A stretch of 64,000 nt of DNA, taken from Atopomonas hussainii. GTDB taxonomy: Bacteria > Pseudomonadota > Gammaproteobacteria > Pseudomonadales > Pseudomonadaceae. The stretch spans positions 1 to 64,000 of the forward strand of contig NZ_FOAS01000012.1 of the NCBI RefSeq assembly GCF_900109735.1. Reading direction: 5' to 3'. This document shows positions 23,299 through 34,126 of the stretch, piece by piece. The first letter of the stretch is position 1. The number at the start of each line of letters is the position of its first letter. The position numbers were made by a program, and so were the translations under genes. Under the pieces are notes generated by a model that saw only the letters and a list, made by a program, of their open reading frames with translations, made no database searches and had not been told where the DNA came from.

Positions 23299-25926
23299 TT
23301 AACCTCGTGACTGCCCGCGCGCACTACCGGCGCGTGGGGTGGTTTTCTTTTTTGCCGGCTTCTTGGCGCTGCTCTTGGCCTTGGTCGGCTTAGCGGCTTG
23401 CGCAGGCTTGGCGGTTTTTTTCCCGCCCTTGCCCGGTTTGGCTTTGCGGCTGGTTTTTTTCTTCGCCGCGCCCTTATCGCCCTCGGCCTGACCGCCGCGC
23501 TTGGCTTCATCGAGCAACGCTTTACGCACCGCGCGGCTCTTTTGCACATCGCGTTCGGCCAATTGCCGCGCCGCTTCGGCGAGTAAATCCGGCGATACAT
23601 CGGCCGTTTTACGCTTACGCGGGCCACGCGGCTTATCCGCTACCGGCTCTTTACCGGCACTGCGACGGCGCTTGGGCGATACGCTTAACGGCGCATCGGC
23701 CAGTTCGAAATCGAGCTTGCGTTCGTCCAAATCCACCCGAGCGACGATGATCTGAACCTCATCACCCAAGCGGAAACTGCGCCCACTGCGCTCACCGCTT
23801 AAACGGTGATGCACGGCGTCGAAGTGGTAGTAGTCGCCCGGCAACGCGGTGACGTGCACCAGGCCTTCGACATAAATCTCCGACAGCTCGACAAACAGGC
23901 CAAAACCCGTCACGCCGGTGACCACGCCAGCAAACTGCTCGCCGACTTTGTCTTGCATGTACTCGCACTTCAGCCAGCTGGTGACATCGCGCGTGGCCTC
24001 ATCGGCGCGGCGCTCGGTCATCGAGCACTGCTCGCCCAGCTGCTCCAGCCCCGCTTCGTCATACGGGTAAATACGCGCTTTGGCCATGCTCGCAGCACCA
24101 GCGCGGCGCACGTGTTTGGTCTCGGTTTTGCTGCGCACAATGCTGCGAATCGCGCGGTGCACCAGCAAGTCCGGGTAACGGCGAATCGGCGAGGTGAAGT
24201 GCGCGTAGGCGGTGTAGTTCAGGCCAAAGTGCCCGTCGTTTTCCGCCGTGTAGCAGGCTTGACTCAGCGAGCGCAGCATCACGGTTTGAATCAGGTGGAA
24301 GTCCGGGCGGTCTTGGATGGTCTCCAACAGCGCTTGGTAGTCTTTCGGCGTCGGCTCGCCACGGCCTTTATTCAGCGTTAGGCCCAGCTCGGCCAAAAAG
24401 CCGCGCAGCTTCTCGAGCTTTTGCTCCGGCGGCCCAGCGTGCACGCGGAACAGCGCCGGCAAGCCGTGCTTCTCGAGGAACTTGGCTGCCGCCACGTTGG
24501 CGCACAGCATGCATTCTTCGATCAGTTTGTGCGCGTCGTTACGCTGGGTCGGGCGAATGTCGGCAATCTTGCGATCGGCACCAAACACGATACGCGTTTC
24601 GGTGGTTTCGAAGTCAATCGCACCGCGCTCGGCACGTGCAGCCAACAGCACGTGATACAGCGCATACAGCTGCTTTAAGTGCGGCATCAAGTGATTCATC
24701 TGCCCGCGCAACTGTTTGGCTTCGGTGCTGTTAGGCTTTTCCAACACTTGGCTGACTTTGTTGTAGGTCAGCCGCGCGTGGGAGTGAATCACCGCTTCAT
24801 AGAAGGTGTAACCGGTGAGCTTGCCGGTGGCCGAGATGGTCATCTCCGCGACCATGGCCAGGCGATCAACCAAGGGATTCAGCGAGCACAGTCCGTTGGA
24901 CAGCACTTCCGGCAGCATGGGGATCACGCGCTCGGGGAAATACACCGAGTTGCCGCGATTTTGCGCTTCGGTATCTAAAGCACTGCCGACTTTGACGTAG
25001 TGCGACACATCGGCAATGGCCACAAATAAGCGCCAACCGCCGGATTTTTTCGCCTCGCAGTACACCGCATCGTCGAAGTCGCGGGCGTCTTCACCGTCGA
25101 TGGTGACAAACGGCAGCTGACGCAAATCGACGCGCTGCTCTTTGTCTTTCTCGGCGACCTCGGGGCTTAGCTTGCTGGCTTCTTTCTCGACATCTTTAGG
25201 CCACACGTGCGGAATGTCGTAGCTGCGTAGCGCCACTTCGATTTCCATGCCCGGCGCCATGTAGTCGCCGAGCACTTCGGTGATCACGCCTTGCGCTTGC
25301 AGGTGGTTTTTTGGCCACTGCTGAATTTCCACCTGCACGAACTGGCCATGCTTGGCGCCACCTTGGTTACCCGGCAGCACCAGCACTTCGTGAGTGATTT
25401 TCGGGTTATCCGGCACCACAAAGGCGACGCCGCTTTCAGCAAAGAAACGGCCGACAATCTGCGGGTGTGCACGCTCCAGCACTTCCACCACTACCCCCTC
25501 GCGGCGGCCACGACGGTCGAAGCCAGCCACCCGCGCCAACGCGCGGTCGCCATCAAACAGCTGACGCATTTGCGCAGGGCTTAAAAACAGGTCGTCGCTG
25601 CCGTCATCCGGCACTAAAAAGCCAAAGCCATCACGATGGCCCATCACTCGACCACGGATCAGGTCGAGCTTATCCACCGGCGCATAGGCACCACGGCGGG
25701 TGTAAATCAGCTGACCGTCACGCTCCATGGCGCGCAAGCGGCGGCGCAGGCCTTCGATCAGTTCTTCGTCATCATCAATGCCCAGCTCAGCGGCCAACTG
25801 TTCGCGGTTGGCCGGCGCGCCGCGCTTCTCTAGCCATTCGAGAATGTACTCGCGGCTCGGTACTGGACGTTCGTATTTTTCCGCCTCGGCGGCGGCGTTG
25901 GGATCTTCTGCCTGCCAATCATTCAT
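23299..25926 (-). CDS. rnr: Ribonuclease R
   Basis: 875 residues from the ATG at 25926, where the N-terminus MNDWQAEDPNAAAEAEKY matches Pseudomonas RNase R; AAGGAGA lies about ten bases upstream. Domains in order: a helix-turn-helix OB_RNB-associated region (about 20-100), cold-shock domains, the RNB catalytic domain with TIDGEDARDFDDAVYCE (metal-binding Asp residues, about 268-284), an S1 domain (about 640-720), and a very basic Lys/Ala-rich tail of about 130 residues. The 3'-5' exonuclease degrades structured RNA, including rRNA and mRNA fragments. Promoter signals for it would overlap the tRNA promoter region on the other strand. Confidence 0.95.
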   Translation of the reverse strand: MNDWQAEDPNAAAEAEKYERPVPSREYILEWLEKRGAPANREQLAAELGIDDDEELIEGLRRRLRAMERDGQLIYTRRGAYAPVDKLDLIRGRVMGHRDGFGFLVPDDGSDDLFLSPAQMRQLFDGDRALARVAGFDRRGRREGVVVEVLERAHPQIVGRFFAESGVAFVVPDNPKITHEVLVLPGNQGGAKHGQFVQVEIQQWPKNHLQAQGVITEVLGDYMAPGMEIEVALRSYDIPHVWPKDVEKEASKLSPEVAEKDKEQRVDLRQLPFVTIDGEDARDFDDAVYCEAKKSGGWRLFVAIADVSHYVKVGSALDTEAQNRGNSVYFPERVIPMLPEVLSNGLCSLNPLVDRLAMVAEMTISATGKLTGYTFYEAVIHSHARLTYNKVSQVLEKPNSTEAKQLRGQMNHLMPHLKQLYALYHVLLAARAERGAIDFETTETRIVFGADRKIADIRPTQRNDAHKLIEECMLCANVAAAKFLEKHGLPALFRVHAGPPEQKLEKLRGFLAELGLTLNKGRGEPTPKDYQALLETIQDRPDFHLIQTVMLRSLSQACYTAENDGHFGLNYTAYAHFTSPIRRYPDLLVHRAIRSIVRSKTETKHVRRAGAASMAKARIYPYDEAGLEQLGEQCSMTERRADEATRDVTSWLKCEYMQDKVGEQFAGVVTGVTGFGLFVELSEIYVEGLVHVTALPGDYYHFDAVHHRLSGERSGRSFRLGDEVQIIVARVDLDERKLDFELADAPLSVSPKRRRSAGKEPVADKPRGPRKRKTADVSPDLLAEAARQLAERDVQKSRAVRKALLDEAKRGGQAEGDKGAAKKKTSRKAKPGKGGKKTAKPAQAAKPTKAKSSAKKPAKKKTTPRAGSARGQSRG

Positions 25927-26038
25927 CGGGCCGGCGTCTCCTTGGTTTTGCGTGGTTTTCTTCATCTGTGTATTGAAGCGCGAAACGCACCTTTCATACA
26001 CCTTAGATCGGAAAATAAAATTTTTTTACCATCAGGGG

Positions 26039-26067
26039 TTTACAGTGTTTTTATCGGCCCGTATAGT
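26039..26067 (+). promoter_or_regulatory. Sigma70 promoter of the tRNA-Leu genes
   Basis: TTTACA (26039-26044), a 17-bp spacer and TATAGT (26062-26067), followed by a GC-rich discriminator (TCGCGCC), as usual for stable RNA promoters under stringent control. An AT-rich run (AAAATTTTTTT) just upstream may act as an UP element. The first tRNA begins 41 bp after the -10 box. Confidence 0.75.
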
Positions 26068-26107
26068 TCGCGCCGTCAACGACGCAGGGTAACCTGCCAG
26101 ATGACAT

Positions 26108-26194
26108 GCCCAGGTGGTGGAATTGGTAGACACGCCAGCTTCAGGTGTTGGTGGCTTTACGGCCGTGGAAGTTCGAGTCTTCTCCTGGGCACCA
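26108..26194 (+). tRNA. tRNA-Leu (anticodon CAG), copy 1
   Basis: 87 nt with encoded CCA. The acceptor stem GCCCAGG/CCTGGGC is perfect, the anticodon loop TTCAGGT between CCAGC and GTTGG gives CAG, a long variable arm of the class II type is present, and the T arm reads GTTCGAGTC. It reads the CUG codon. A hairpin with a T-run follows. Confidence 0.95.
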
Positions 26195-26205
26195 TTTTCG
26201 AAAGA

Positions 26206-26226
26206 CCCCGCAAACGCGGGTTTTTT
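26206..26226 (+). terminator. Terminator-like hairpin after tRNA-Leu copy 1
   Basis: CCCGC/GCGGG with an AAAC loop followed by TTTTTT, directly behind the first tRNA. If it works efficiently, the second tRNA would depend on read-through or its own promoter; it may instead serve as a processing site. Confidence 0.7.
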
Positions 26227-26276
26227 CATTCAGTCCCGAGTTGTTCATGGTGCGCTCGGTGCACTGTATCCAGTTT

Positions 26277-26363
26277 GCCCAGGTGGTGGAATTGGTAGAC
26301 ACGCCAGCTTCAGGTGTTGGTGGCTTTACGGCCGTGGAAGTTCGAGTCTTCTCCTGGGCACCA
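26277..26363 (+). tRNA. tRNA-Leu (anticodon CAG), copy 2
   Basis: Identical over all 87 nt to the copy at 26108-26194, including the encoded CCA, and separated from it by 82 bp. A tandem duplication; doubling the CUG reader suits a GC-rich genome where CTG is the main leucine codon. Confidence 0.95.
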
Positions 26364-26373
26364 TGCATAAAAA

Positions 26374-26393
26374 CCCGCTTCGGCGGGTTTTTT
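26374..26393 (+). terminator. Terminator of the tRNA-Leu pair
   Basis: CCCGC-TTCG-GCGGG with a stable TTCG tetraloop, followed by TTTTTTC. It lies 10 bp after the second tRNA. Confidence 0.85.
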
Positions 26394-26451
26394 CGTTTCT
26401 AGCACAAGGTCTTTCCCACCTTTGCTGCACCAATCGCCCCCACCAGAAACA

Positions 26452-26479
26452 ACAAGGGCCACCCGCAGGCAGCCCTTGT
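26452..26479 (-). terminator. Probable terminator after purA
   Basis: On the minus strand ACAAGGGC pairs with GCCCTTGT around a 12-base loop, followed by the short T-rich TGTTT. It lies 18 bp after the purA stop. The T-run is weak. Confidence 0.5.
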
Positions 26480-26496
26480 GGCATCACGCTTTACGC

Positions 26497-27819
<1,323 letters not shown>

Positions 27820-27835
27820 CTACGCCGCGTAACTA

Positions 27836-29023
27836 TCAGTTAGCCAGCGGCACGACTTGCCAGCGACCCGCTTGTTCAATCAGCTGGCGATCACAGCCCG
27901 CCGCACGCGCATCACCCAGGTTTTGCCCCGGCAATGCTTGAATCACTCGCGCCCCGTCAGCACGCAGGGCCATTACAGCCTGCCACAGTGCCTGGGCTTG
28001 TTCGGCCGGCGCCCACACAGCGCCCGCCTCGGCCACCTGCGGCAGCTGCCCCAAGTTGACCAGTGTTTTTAAGTCGGTAGAGAAGCCGGTAGCCGGACGG
28101 GCGCGACCAAAGTCGGCGCCGATATTGTCATAACGACCGCCTTGGGCAATCGCCTGACCACAACCGGGCACATAAGCGCCAAACACCATGCCGGTGTGGT
28201 AGTGGTAACCGCGTAGCTCGCCCAAATCGAAATACAGCGGCAAGCCGACGAAGCGCTCAGCCAACAGGCTCGCCACCTCACGCAGCGCCGCCAGCGCGCT
28301 CTGCACCGCGGCCGGCGCACCCGCCAACTGTTCGGTGGCTTTATCCAATACGTCGATGCCACCACACAAGCCCACCAAGGCTTGCAGCATAGCGGCCAAC
28401 TTGGGCTCCACGCTCTGCGTGAGCGCCTTTACTGCATCGCCGTCTTTGCGCTGCAGGGCGTCAAACAGTTGCAGCTCTACTTCGCCGCTCAAACCCGCAG
28501 CCTGTACTAAGGCGCGGTAGATGCCGACATGCCCCAGCTCCAAGTGCACATTGGGCACCTGCATGGCTTGCAAGGTGGCGAGCATCAAGCCAATAACTTC
28601 TAGGTCGCTGGCACAGCTAGCATCGCCGTACAACTCGGCACCCAGCTGAATTGGGCTGCGCGAGGTGCTCAGCGCGCGCGGGCGGCTGTGCAGCACGCTA
28701 CCGACATAACACAGGCGGCTCGGCCCTTCACGGCGCAACGTGTGCGCATCGATGCGGGTGACTTGCGGGGTGATATCCGCGCGCAAACCCATCAAGCGGC
28801 CCGACAGCGGGTCGGTCACTTTAAAGGTTTGCAGTTCCAAATCTTGCCCGGCGCCGGTGAGCAACGAGTCGAGAAATTCGATATGTGGGGTAATAACCAG
28901 CTCGTAACCCCAGCTGGTAAACAGGTCCAGCAACTGCCGGCGGGCATGTTCGATCTGTGCGGCCTCAGGCGGCAAAACCTCTTCAATGCCGTCTGGCAGC
29001 AGCCAGCGATCCACCCTGCTCAT
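27836..29023 (-). CDS. hisZ: ATP phosphoribosyltransferase regulatory subunit HisZ
   Basis: 395 residues resembling the histidyl-tRNA synthetase catalytic core: [15 protein letters not shown] start, [14 protein letters not shown] (motif 2 region), [17 protein letters not shown], and [25 protein letters not shown] (motif 3 region). It lacks the anticodon-binding domain. HisZ forms a complex with short-form HisG and is needed for the first step of histidine synthesis. hisZ upstream of purA is the usual Pseudomonas arrangement. Confidence 0.93.
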   Translation of the reverse strand: MSRVDRWLLPDGIEEVLPPEAAQIEHARRQLLDLFTSWGYELVITPHIEFLDSLLTGAGQDLELQTFKVTDPLSGRLMGLRADITPQVTRIDAHTLRREGPSRLCYVGSVLHSRPRALSTSRSPIQLGAELYGDASCASDLEVIGLMLATLQAMQVPNVHLELGHVGIYRALVQAAGLSGEVELQLFDALQRKDGDAVKALTQSVEPKLAAMLQALVGLCGGIDVLDKATEQLAGAPAAVQSALAALREVASLLAERFVGLPLYFDLGELRGYHYHTGMVFGAYVPGCGQAIAQGGRYDNIGADFGRARPATGFSTDLKTLVNLGQLPQVAEAGAVWAPAEQAQALWQAVMALRADGARVIQALPGQNLGDARAAGCDRQLIEQAGRWQVVPLAN

Positions 29024-29048
29024 GCGTGCTCTCCTATCACTCTTACGC

Positions 29049-29237
29049 TTAATTTCGAACCCACTGCAGGCTGATCACGCCTAGCAGCATCATCACTAAA
29101 CCGGCGATACGCAGTTGCCGGTCGGTTAATTGCGCCACACTCTGCACCATGCTGCGCCAGCCTTGTGGATTGAGAAACGGCATCACGCCTTCAATCACCA
29201 ACACCAAACACAAGGCCACCCACAGTTCTTGCCACAT
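29049..29237 (-). CDS. DUF2065 small membrane protein
   Basis: 62 residues from the ATG at 29237. Two membrane helices ([17 protein letters not shown] and [17 protein letters not shown]) are joined by a short loop with the family pattern NPQGWRSM...LTDRQLR. This YjeT-type protein lies between hflC and hisZ in many proteobacteria; its function is unknown. A minus-strand terminator (29259-29283) lies just before it, so it may be transcribed with hisZ and purA from a promoter I could not identify, or by read-through. Confidence 0.85.
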   Translation of the reverse strand: MWQELWVALCLVLVIEGVMPFLNPQGWRSMVQSVAQLTDRQLRIAGLVMMLLGVISLQWVRN

Positions 29238-29258
29238 AGGCTCGCAATCTCGCAGACG

Positions 29259-29283
29259 CAAAAAAGCCGGGAAATCCCGGCTG
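29259..29283 (-). terminator. Terminator or attenuator between hflC and the DUF2065 gene
   Basis: On the minus strand AGCCGGG-ATTT-CCCGGCT is followed by TTTTTT. A second perfect nine-pair hairpin (29315-29323 with 29329-29337) lies closer to hflC without a T-run. The T-run hairpin splits the long nnr-purA run into two transcription blocks. Confidence 0.8.
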
Positions 29284-29352
29284 ACTCATGATACCACTTT
29301 TTCGCCGCAGGTCACCCCGACAAACACCTTGTCGGGGCGAACGGCGCAGGGT

Positions 29353-30222
29353 TTACGGCTTGGCTTGATTCAAATAGCGGAAGAACTCGCTCTCGGGATC
29401 GAGCACCAGCACGTCGCCCTTGTCCGACAGCGACTGGCGATAGGCCTGCAAGCTGCGGTGGAAGGCATAGAACTCGGGGTTCTGGTTATAGGCTTCGGCG
29501 TAAATAGCCGCTGCTTTGGCATCACCCTTACCGCGGATTTCTTCCGCTTCACGGTAAGCCTCAGCGACGATCACGCGGCGCTGGCGGTCCGCATCGGCGC
29601 GAATACCCTCAGCCTGCTCACGACCTTTGGCGCGATGCTCGCGCGCCTCACGCTCACGCTCGGTAGCCATCCGTTCGAACACCGAACGGTTCACTTCACG
29701 CGGCAGGTCGATGGCTTTGACGCGCACATCCAGCACTTCAATGCCCAATTCACGGCGCGCGGCTTTATCCAGCAGGCCGGTAATATCGGCCATCAGCGCA
29801 TCACGCTCACCAGACACCACTTCATGCAGGGTGCGCTTACCGAATTGGTCACGCAGACCGGCATCCAAACGGCGCGCCAAGCGCTCGTCAGCCACCAACT
29901 TGTTACCTGAGGTCGCGGTATAGAAGCGCTCTGGGTCTGCGATACGCCACTTGGCGTAGGCATCCACCATCACGGCTTTCTTTTCCAAGGTCAGGAAGCG
30001 CTGGGTTTGCGAATCTAAGGTCAGCAAACGGCCATCGAACTTGCGCACGTTGTTGACCATCGGGATCTTGAAGTGAATGCCCGGCTCAACGTTGGCATTT
30101 TCGATCTTACCGAAGCGCAGCAACACCGCGCGCTCGGTTTGCAGAACAATAAAGAAGCTGTTCCAACCAATCAGCGCCAACACGACACCGACGATCAGCA
30201 CGCCTAGAGACTTGTTAGTCAT
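29353..30222 (-). CDS. hflC: HflC, SPFH-domain modulator of FtsH protease
   Basis: 289 residues. An N-terminal signal anchor (about 5-25) is followed by the SPFH/band 7 domain, here FFIVLQTERAVLLRFGKIENANVEPGIHFKIPMVNNVRKFD, and a charged coiled-coil C-terminal part with AIYAEAYNQNPEFYAFHRSLQAY. With HflK it builds the large periplasmic cage around the FtsH protease and limits its access to membrane substrates. Its start codon overlaps the hflK stop (TAATG). Confidence 0.95.
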   Translation of the reverse strand: MTNKSLGVLIVGVVLALIGWNSFFIVLQTERAVLLRFGKIENANVEPGIHFKIPMVNNVRKFDGRLLTLDSQTQRFLTLEKKAVMVDAYAKWRIADPERFYTATSGNKLVADERLARRLDAGLRDQFGKRTLHEVVSGERDALMADITGLLDKAARRELGIEVLDVRVKAIDLPREVNRSVFERMATEREREAREHRAKGREQAEGIRADADRQRRVIVAEAYREAEEIRGKGDAKAAAIYAEAYNQNPEFYAFHRSLQAYRQSLSDKGDVLVLDPESEFFRYLNQAKP

Positions 30223-31418
30223 TAGCGACTCTCCCGGCTACGTAGATTGCGGTTATTCAGATCAGTTTCGACACGCGTCGACACGCTGCGCGAGCTGTTA
30301 TTGCCCGAGCCGTCGCTGACAGGGCTGCTGCTATTGCGGCGTTCAACCATTTTGTCCAGCGGCAGGTAGAGCAAGTTGTTCTGCCCTTCTTTGCCGGTGA
30401 CCAGCACCTTACTGGTGTTGGCGAGCACTTCTTCGACGGTTTCCAGATACAAGCGCTGGCGGGTCACTTCCGGCGCACGCTGGTATTCGGTAAGCAGCTG
30501 GTTAAAGCGATCAGCCTCACCGGTGGCGCGCGCGACGAGTTCGTCACGATAGGCGCTGGCGTCTTCCAAAATGCGCTGCGCTTGACCGCGCGCTTCTGGC
30601 ACTACGCCGTTGGCGTAGGTTTCCGCTTGGTTCTTCTCGCGCTGCTCGTCTTCACGGGCACGAATCACGTCATCGAAGGCATCTTGCACTTCGCGCGGCG
30701 CTTGCGCGTTCTGGATGTTCACCTGAGTCACGGTGATACCGCTGCCGTAGGTGTCGAGGAACTGCTGCAGACGCTGGGTGACTTCCACGGCCATTTGCTC
30801 ACGACCTTCGGTCAGCACGCGGTCCATGGTGGTGGAGCCCACTACATGGCGCAGTGCGCTGTCGGTGGCGTGTTGCAAGCTGATCTCCGGCTGATCGATG
30901 TTCAGCACGAAGTTTTCCAGATTGCTGATGCGGTACTGCACGGTCAACGGTACTTCGACGATGTTCTCGTCCATGGTCAGCATGGTGCCTTGATTGCTGT
31001 AGGCACGCTCACGGGTGACGTTTTCCTGAAACTTAGCTTCGAACGGCGGGAAATACATGTGCAAGCCACCGGGGCCGACGGTGTCGCTGTATTTACCCAA
31101 GCGCAGAATCACTGCCTGCTCTTGCTCATCCAAGATGTACACGGCGTTATACAGCCAGGCACCGGCAATCACCGCTGCGGCCAAGAACAACACGCCCATG
31201 CCGCCGCCGGAGCTGTTCGAGCCACCGCCAGAGGATGACTTCTTGCCACCGCCGAAAATGCTATTGAGGCTGTCTTGCAACTTGCGGAAGGCTTCGTCCA
31301 AATCCGGTGGGCCTTGGTTATCGCCGCCGTTATTTCCGCCGTTATTGTTGCCGCCTTTGCGACCACCATTGCCCCAAGGGTCTTGGTTGTTCGAATTACC
31401 CGGCTCGTTCCAGGCCAT
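30222..31418 (-). CDS. hflK: HflK, SPFH-domain modulator of FtsH protease
   Basis: 398 residues from the ATG at 31418, which has GGAGA upstream. The N-terminal cytoplasmic part is Gly/Asn-rich (NNGGNNGGDNQG), then comes one membrane helix (about 75-95) and the SPFH domain with LRLGKYSDTVGPGGLHMYFP. It ends with a poly-polar tail. Partner of HflC in the FtsH-HflKC complex of the inner membrane. An upstream start at 31511 is open but would add a stretch unlike the family. Confidence 0.95.
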   Translation of the reverse strand: MAWNEPGNSNNQDPWGNGGRKGGNNNGGNNGGDNQGPPDLDEAFRKLQDSLNSIFGGGKKSSSGGGSNSSGGGMGVLFLAAAVIAGAWLYNAVYILDEQEQAVILRLGKYSDTVGPGGLHMYFPPFEAKFQENVTRERAYSNQGTMLTMDENIVEVPLTVQYRISNLENFVLNIDQPEISLQHATDSALRHVVGSTTMDRVLTEGREQMAVEVTQRLQQFLDTYGSGITVTQVNIQNAQAPREVQDAFDDVIRAREDEQREKNQAETYANGVVPEARGQAQRILEDASAYRDELVARATGEADRFNQLLTEYQRAPEVTRQRLYLETVEEVLANTSKVLVTGKEGQNNLLYLPLDKMVERRNSSSPVSDGSGNNSSRSVSTRVETDLNNRNLRSRESR

Positions 31419-31513
31419 AGTTTTCTCCGTTGTCTGGCACTTGCGACACGTTTTGTGTCGAAATGCTAACGATTCTTCCGGCAGGGTAGCAAACCCACCC
31501 ATGCCGGACACGG

Positions 31514-32812
31514 TTACAAAGTGTGTCGAGCGACAAACTCATCCGGCTGCTCGCCTTCGCGACTGAGCAGACGATTTAAATCACTGCGCGCCAAATTGAC
31601 GGCCAACAGTATTTCACCTTGCTCGCTGTAGTCTTCCGACTGCACCGCGCCTGCATCATGCAGCAGTGCGCGCAGGCGCGCAAAGCGCTGCGGCAAGCAC
31701 AGAGTGCCGATAAAACGCTCTTCGCCGAGCAATTCACGCACCGCTTCGCCAATCAGCGCTAGGCCTTGGTCATTCTGCGCGGAAATCCACACTTGCACCG
31801 GACGCCCTTCGGCGTCGCGCTGTATGTGCGGCTCTACGGCATCCAGCAGGTCAATCTTGTTGTACACCTCAAGCATCGGCACTTGGTCGGCGCCAATCTC
31901 GCCCAGCACATGTTTGACTTGCTGCATTTGCTCGTCGCGCTCTTCGCTGTGCGCGTCGATCACATGCAAGAGCAAGTCAGCCTCGGCGGACTCTTCCAGC
32001 GTAGCGCGGAAGGCTTCGACCAGCTTGTGCGGTAGATGACGAATAAAACCTACAGTATCGGCCAGCACCAGCGGACCAAACTCCGGCACCTCTAAACGGC
32101 GCAAGGTGGGGTCAAGCGTGGCGAATAGCTGGTCGGCGGCGTATACGCCTGACTCAGTTAAGGTATTAAACAAGGTGGATTTACCGGCGTTGGTGTAACC
32201 CACCAACGACACCAGCGGCACTTCGGCGCGCTTACGCCCACGGCGGGCCTGCTCACGCTGCGAGCGAACTTTCTCCAGCTTTTGCTTGATCTGCCGCACG
32301 CGCACGCGCAACAGGCGACGGTCGGTTTCTAGCTGGGTTTCGCCGGGGCCGCGCAGGCCGATACCGCCCTTTTGCCGCTCGAGGTGCGTCCAGCCGCGCA
32401 CTAAGCGCGTGCTGACGTGATCGAGCTGGGCCAGCTCAACCTGCAATTTACCTTCGTGAGTCCGCGCGCGCTGGGCAAAGATATCCAGAATCAGGCCGGT
32501 GCGATCAATCACCCGACACTGAAATTCACGCTCAAGGTTACGCTCTTGACTGGGCGACAGGGCGCTATTGAAGATCACCAGGTCGATCTCGTCGGCTTTA
32601 ACCAGCGCGGCGATTTCTTCCACCTTGCCACTGCCGATCAGCAGCTTGGCGCTGGGCTTATGCCCGCGCACGGTGATGAAGTGGGCAACGTCAGCTCCGG
32701 CCGAGCGCGCCAAATCGAGGAATTCTTGCGGATCCTCGCGCGTCTCGGGGGCAGAGCCTTCCAGATGAACCAAGAGGGCGCGTTCGCCGCCCCCATGACG
32801 CTCGAAGAACAA
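31514..32812 (-). CDS. hflX: Ribosome-associated GTPase HflX
   Basis: 432 residues starting with TTG at 32812; the N-terminus MFFERHGGGERALLVHLE matches Pseudomonas HflX. The HflX domain (about 20-195, including RGPGETQLETDRR) precedes the G domain: G1 GYTNAGKSTLF (about 206), G3 DTVGFI, G4 NKID. It splits stalled 70S ribosomes after heat or antibiotic stress. Overlap-free, 14 bp after hfq and followed by hflK. Confidence 0.95.
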   Translation of the reverse strand: MFFERHGGGERALLVHLEGSAPETREDPQEFLDLARSAGADVAHFITVRGHKPSAKLLIGSGKVEEIAALVKADEIDLVIFNSALSPSQERNLEREFQCRVIDRTGLILDIFAQRARTHEGKLQVELAQLDHVSTRLVRGWTHLERQKGGIGLRGPGETQLETDRRLLRVRVRQIKQKLEKVRSQREQARRGRKRAEVPLVSLVGYTNAGKSTLFNTLTESGVYAADQLFATLDPTLRRLEVPEFGPLVLADTVGFIRHLPHKLVEAFRATLEESAEADLLLHVIDAHSEERDEQMQQVKHVLGEIGADQVPMLEVYNKIDLLDAVEPHIQRDAEGRPVQVWISAQNDQGLALIGEAVRELLGEERFIGTLCLPQRFARLRALLHDAGAVQSEDYSEQGEILLAVNLARSDLNRLLSREGEQPDEFVARHTL

Positions 32813-32826
32813 TCAAACCGCCTTAG

Positions 32827-33075
32827 TTATTCGCTAACTTCCTGCTCGCCATGCTCGCTACTGGGCAGACGCACCGGACGGCTGGGCACAACGGTAGAAA
32901 TCGCGTGCTTGTAAACCATCTGGCTCACGGTGTTTTTCAGCAGGATGACGAACTGGTCAAAAGATTCGATCTGGCCTTGCAGCTTGATGCCGTTGACCAG
33001 ATAGATGGAAACCGGCACGCGTTCCTTGCGCAGGGTGTTGAGGTAAGGGTCTTGTAGCGAATGCCCTTTTGACAT
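32827..33075 (-). CDS. hfq: RNA chaperone Hfq
   Basis: 82 residues, the length of Pseudomonas Hfq. The Sm1 motif ([28 protein letters not shown]) and the Sm2 motif [10 protein letters not shown] with its RNA-binding residues are complete; the C-terminal tail is short, as in P. aeruginosa. The hexamer pairs small RNAs with mRNAs. A strong ribosome site (AAAGGAGTG) precedes the ATG. Confidence 0.97.
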   Translation of the reverse strand: MSKGHSLQDPYLNTLRKERVPVSIYLVNGIKLQGQIESFDQFVILLKNTVSQMVYKHAISTVVPSRPVRLPSSEHGEQEVSE

Positions 33076-33179
33076 GGTTGCACTCCTTTCGGATTCAATA
33101 ACTTATTGTGATTAAAAAGCTCAATCTTAGTGGGCATAACCCCACCTCAGCTTAAGCATAGACGCCAAATTCGCGTGTC

Positions 33180-34124
33180 TCAGGCCAATATTTGGGCCTC
33201 TTGCAAACATTTCAAGGCGACGGCGAGATTGTTTGGCTTAAGACTATCCAGCCAGATCAAGTCAGACCAGCTGCGCAGCCAAGTAAATTGCCGCTTGGCC
33301 AGCTGCCGGGTGGCAATGATGCCCTTCTCCTGAAAGCCTGCATAGTCTAAATGACCTTCGAGGTAGTCCCAGGCTTGCCGATAACCCACCGCACGCATAG
33401 ACGGCAGATCGGCGCTTAAGTCACCTCGCGCGCGCAGAGCTATGACCTCATCGACGAAGCCTTGTTCCAACATTTGCGCAAAACGTAGCGCAATGCGCTC
33501 GTGCAACACCGCACGCTCGGCCGGCGCGATGGCCAACTGCACCGTGCGATAAGGCCAGTGACTGCCAGCCGCGGCTTGCTCGGCGCGGTGCTGGCTCATG
33601 GTTTTGCCCGACACCTGCCACACCTCCAGCGCACGCAGTAAACGCTGCGGGTCGTTAGGGTGAATGCGCGCGGCGGATTCGCTATCGACCCGCGCTAACT
33701 CGTCGTGCAGCGCCTGCCAGCCCTCGGCAGCGGCGCGCGCTTCTAGTGCTGCGCGCACCTGGCTATCGGCACTGGGCATGCTCGCCATGCCCTCTAGCAA
33801 GGCTTTGTAATAGAGCATGGTGCCGCCGACCAAGAGCGGAATCCGTCCCTTGGCATGACTGGCTTGGATGGCCGCCTGCGCATCGGTGACGAAATCTGCC
33901 GCCGAATAGCTTTGCGCCGGATCGAGAATATCCACCAACTGGTGCGGATAGCGCGCCAAGGTGGCGGCATCGGGCTTGGCCGTGCCGATATCCATGCCGC
34001 GGTAGACCAGTGCCGAGTCGACGCTGATCAAATCCACCGGCAGCTGGCCAGCCAGCTCCAGCGCCAAAGCAGTTTTGCCCGAAGCCGTGGGGCCCATCAG
34101 GCAGATAACAGCAGGCTCGTGCAT
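33180..34124 (-). CDS. miaA: tRNA dimethylallyltransferase MiaA
   Basis: 314 residues. P-loop [14 protein letters not shown] (about 11-24), then [18 protein letters not shown] with the catalytic Asp and LVDILDP, and the later [14 protein letters not shown]. It transfers a dimethylallyl group to A37 of tRNAs that read U-starting codons. Located between mutL (2 bp upstream) and hfq, as usual. Confidence 0.96.
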   Translation of the reverse strand: MHEPAVICLMGPTASGKTALALELAGQLPVDLISVDSALVYRGMDIGTAKPDAATLARYPHQLVDILDPAQSYSAADFVTDAQAAIQASHAKGRIPLLVGGTMLYYKALLEGMASMPSADSQVRAALEARAAAEGWQALHDELARVDSESAARIHPNDPQRLLRALEVWQVSGKTMSQHRAEQAAAGSHWPYRTVQLAIAPAERAVLHERIALRFAQMLEQGFVDEVIALRARGDLSADLPSMRAVGYRQAWDYLEGHLDYAGFQEKGIIATRQLAKRQFTWLRSWSDLIWLDSLKPNNLAVALKCLQEAQILA

Positions 34125-34126
34125 GT

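Noticed and set aside
29149..29910. A 253-codon plus-strand frame opposite hflC
   Set aside because: It is antisense to conserved hflC, with no ribosome site or family match.
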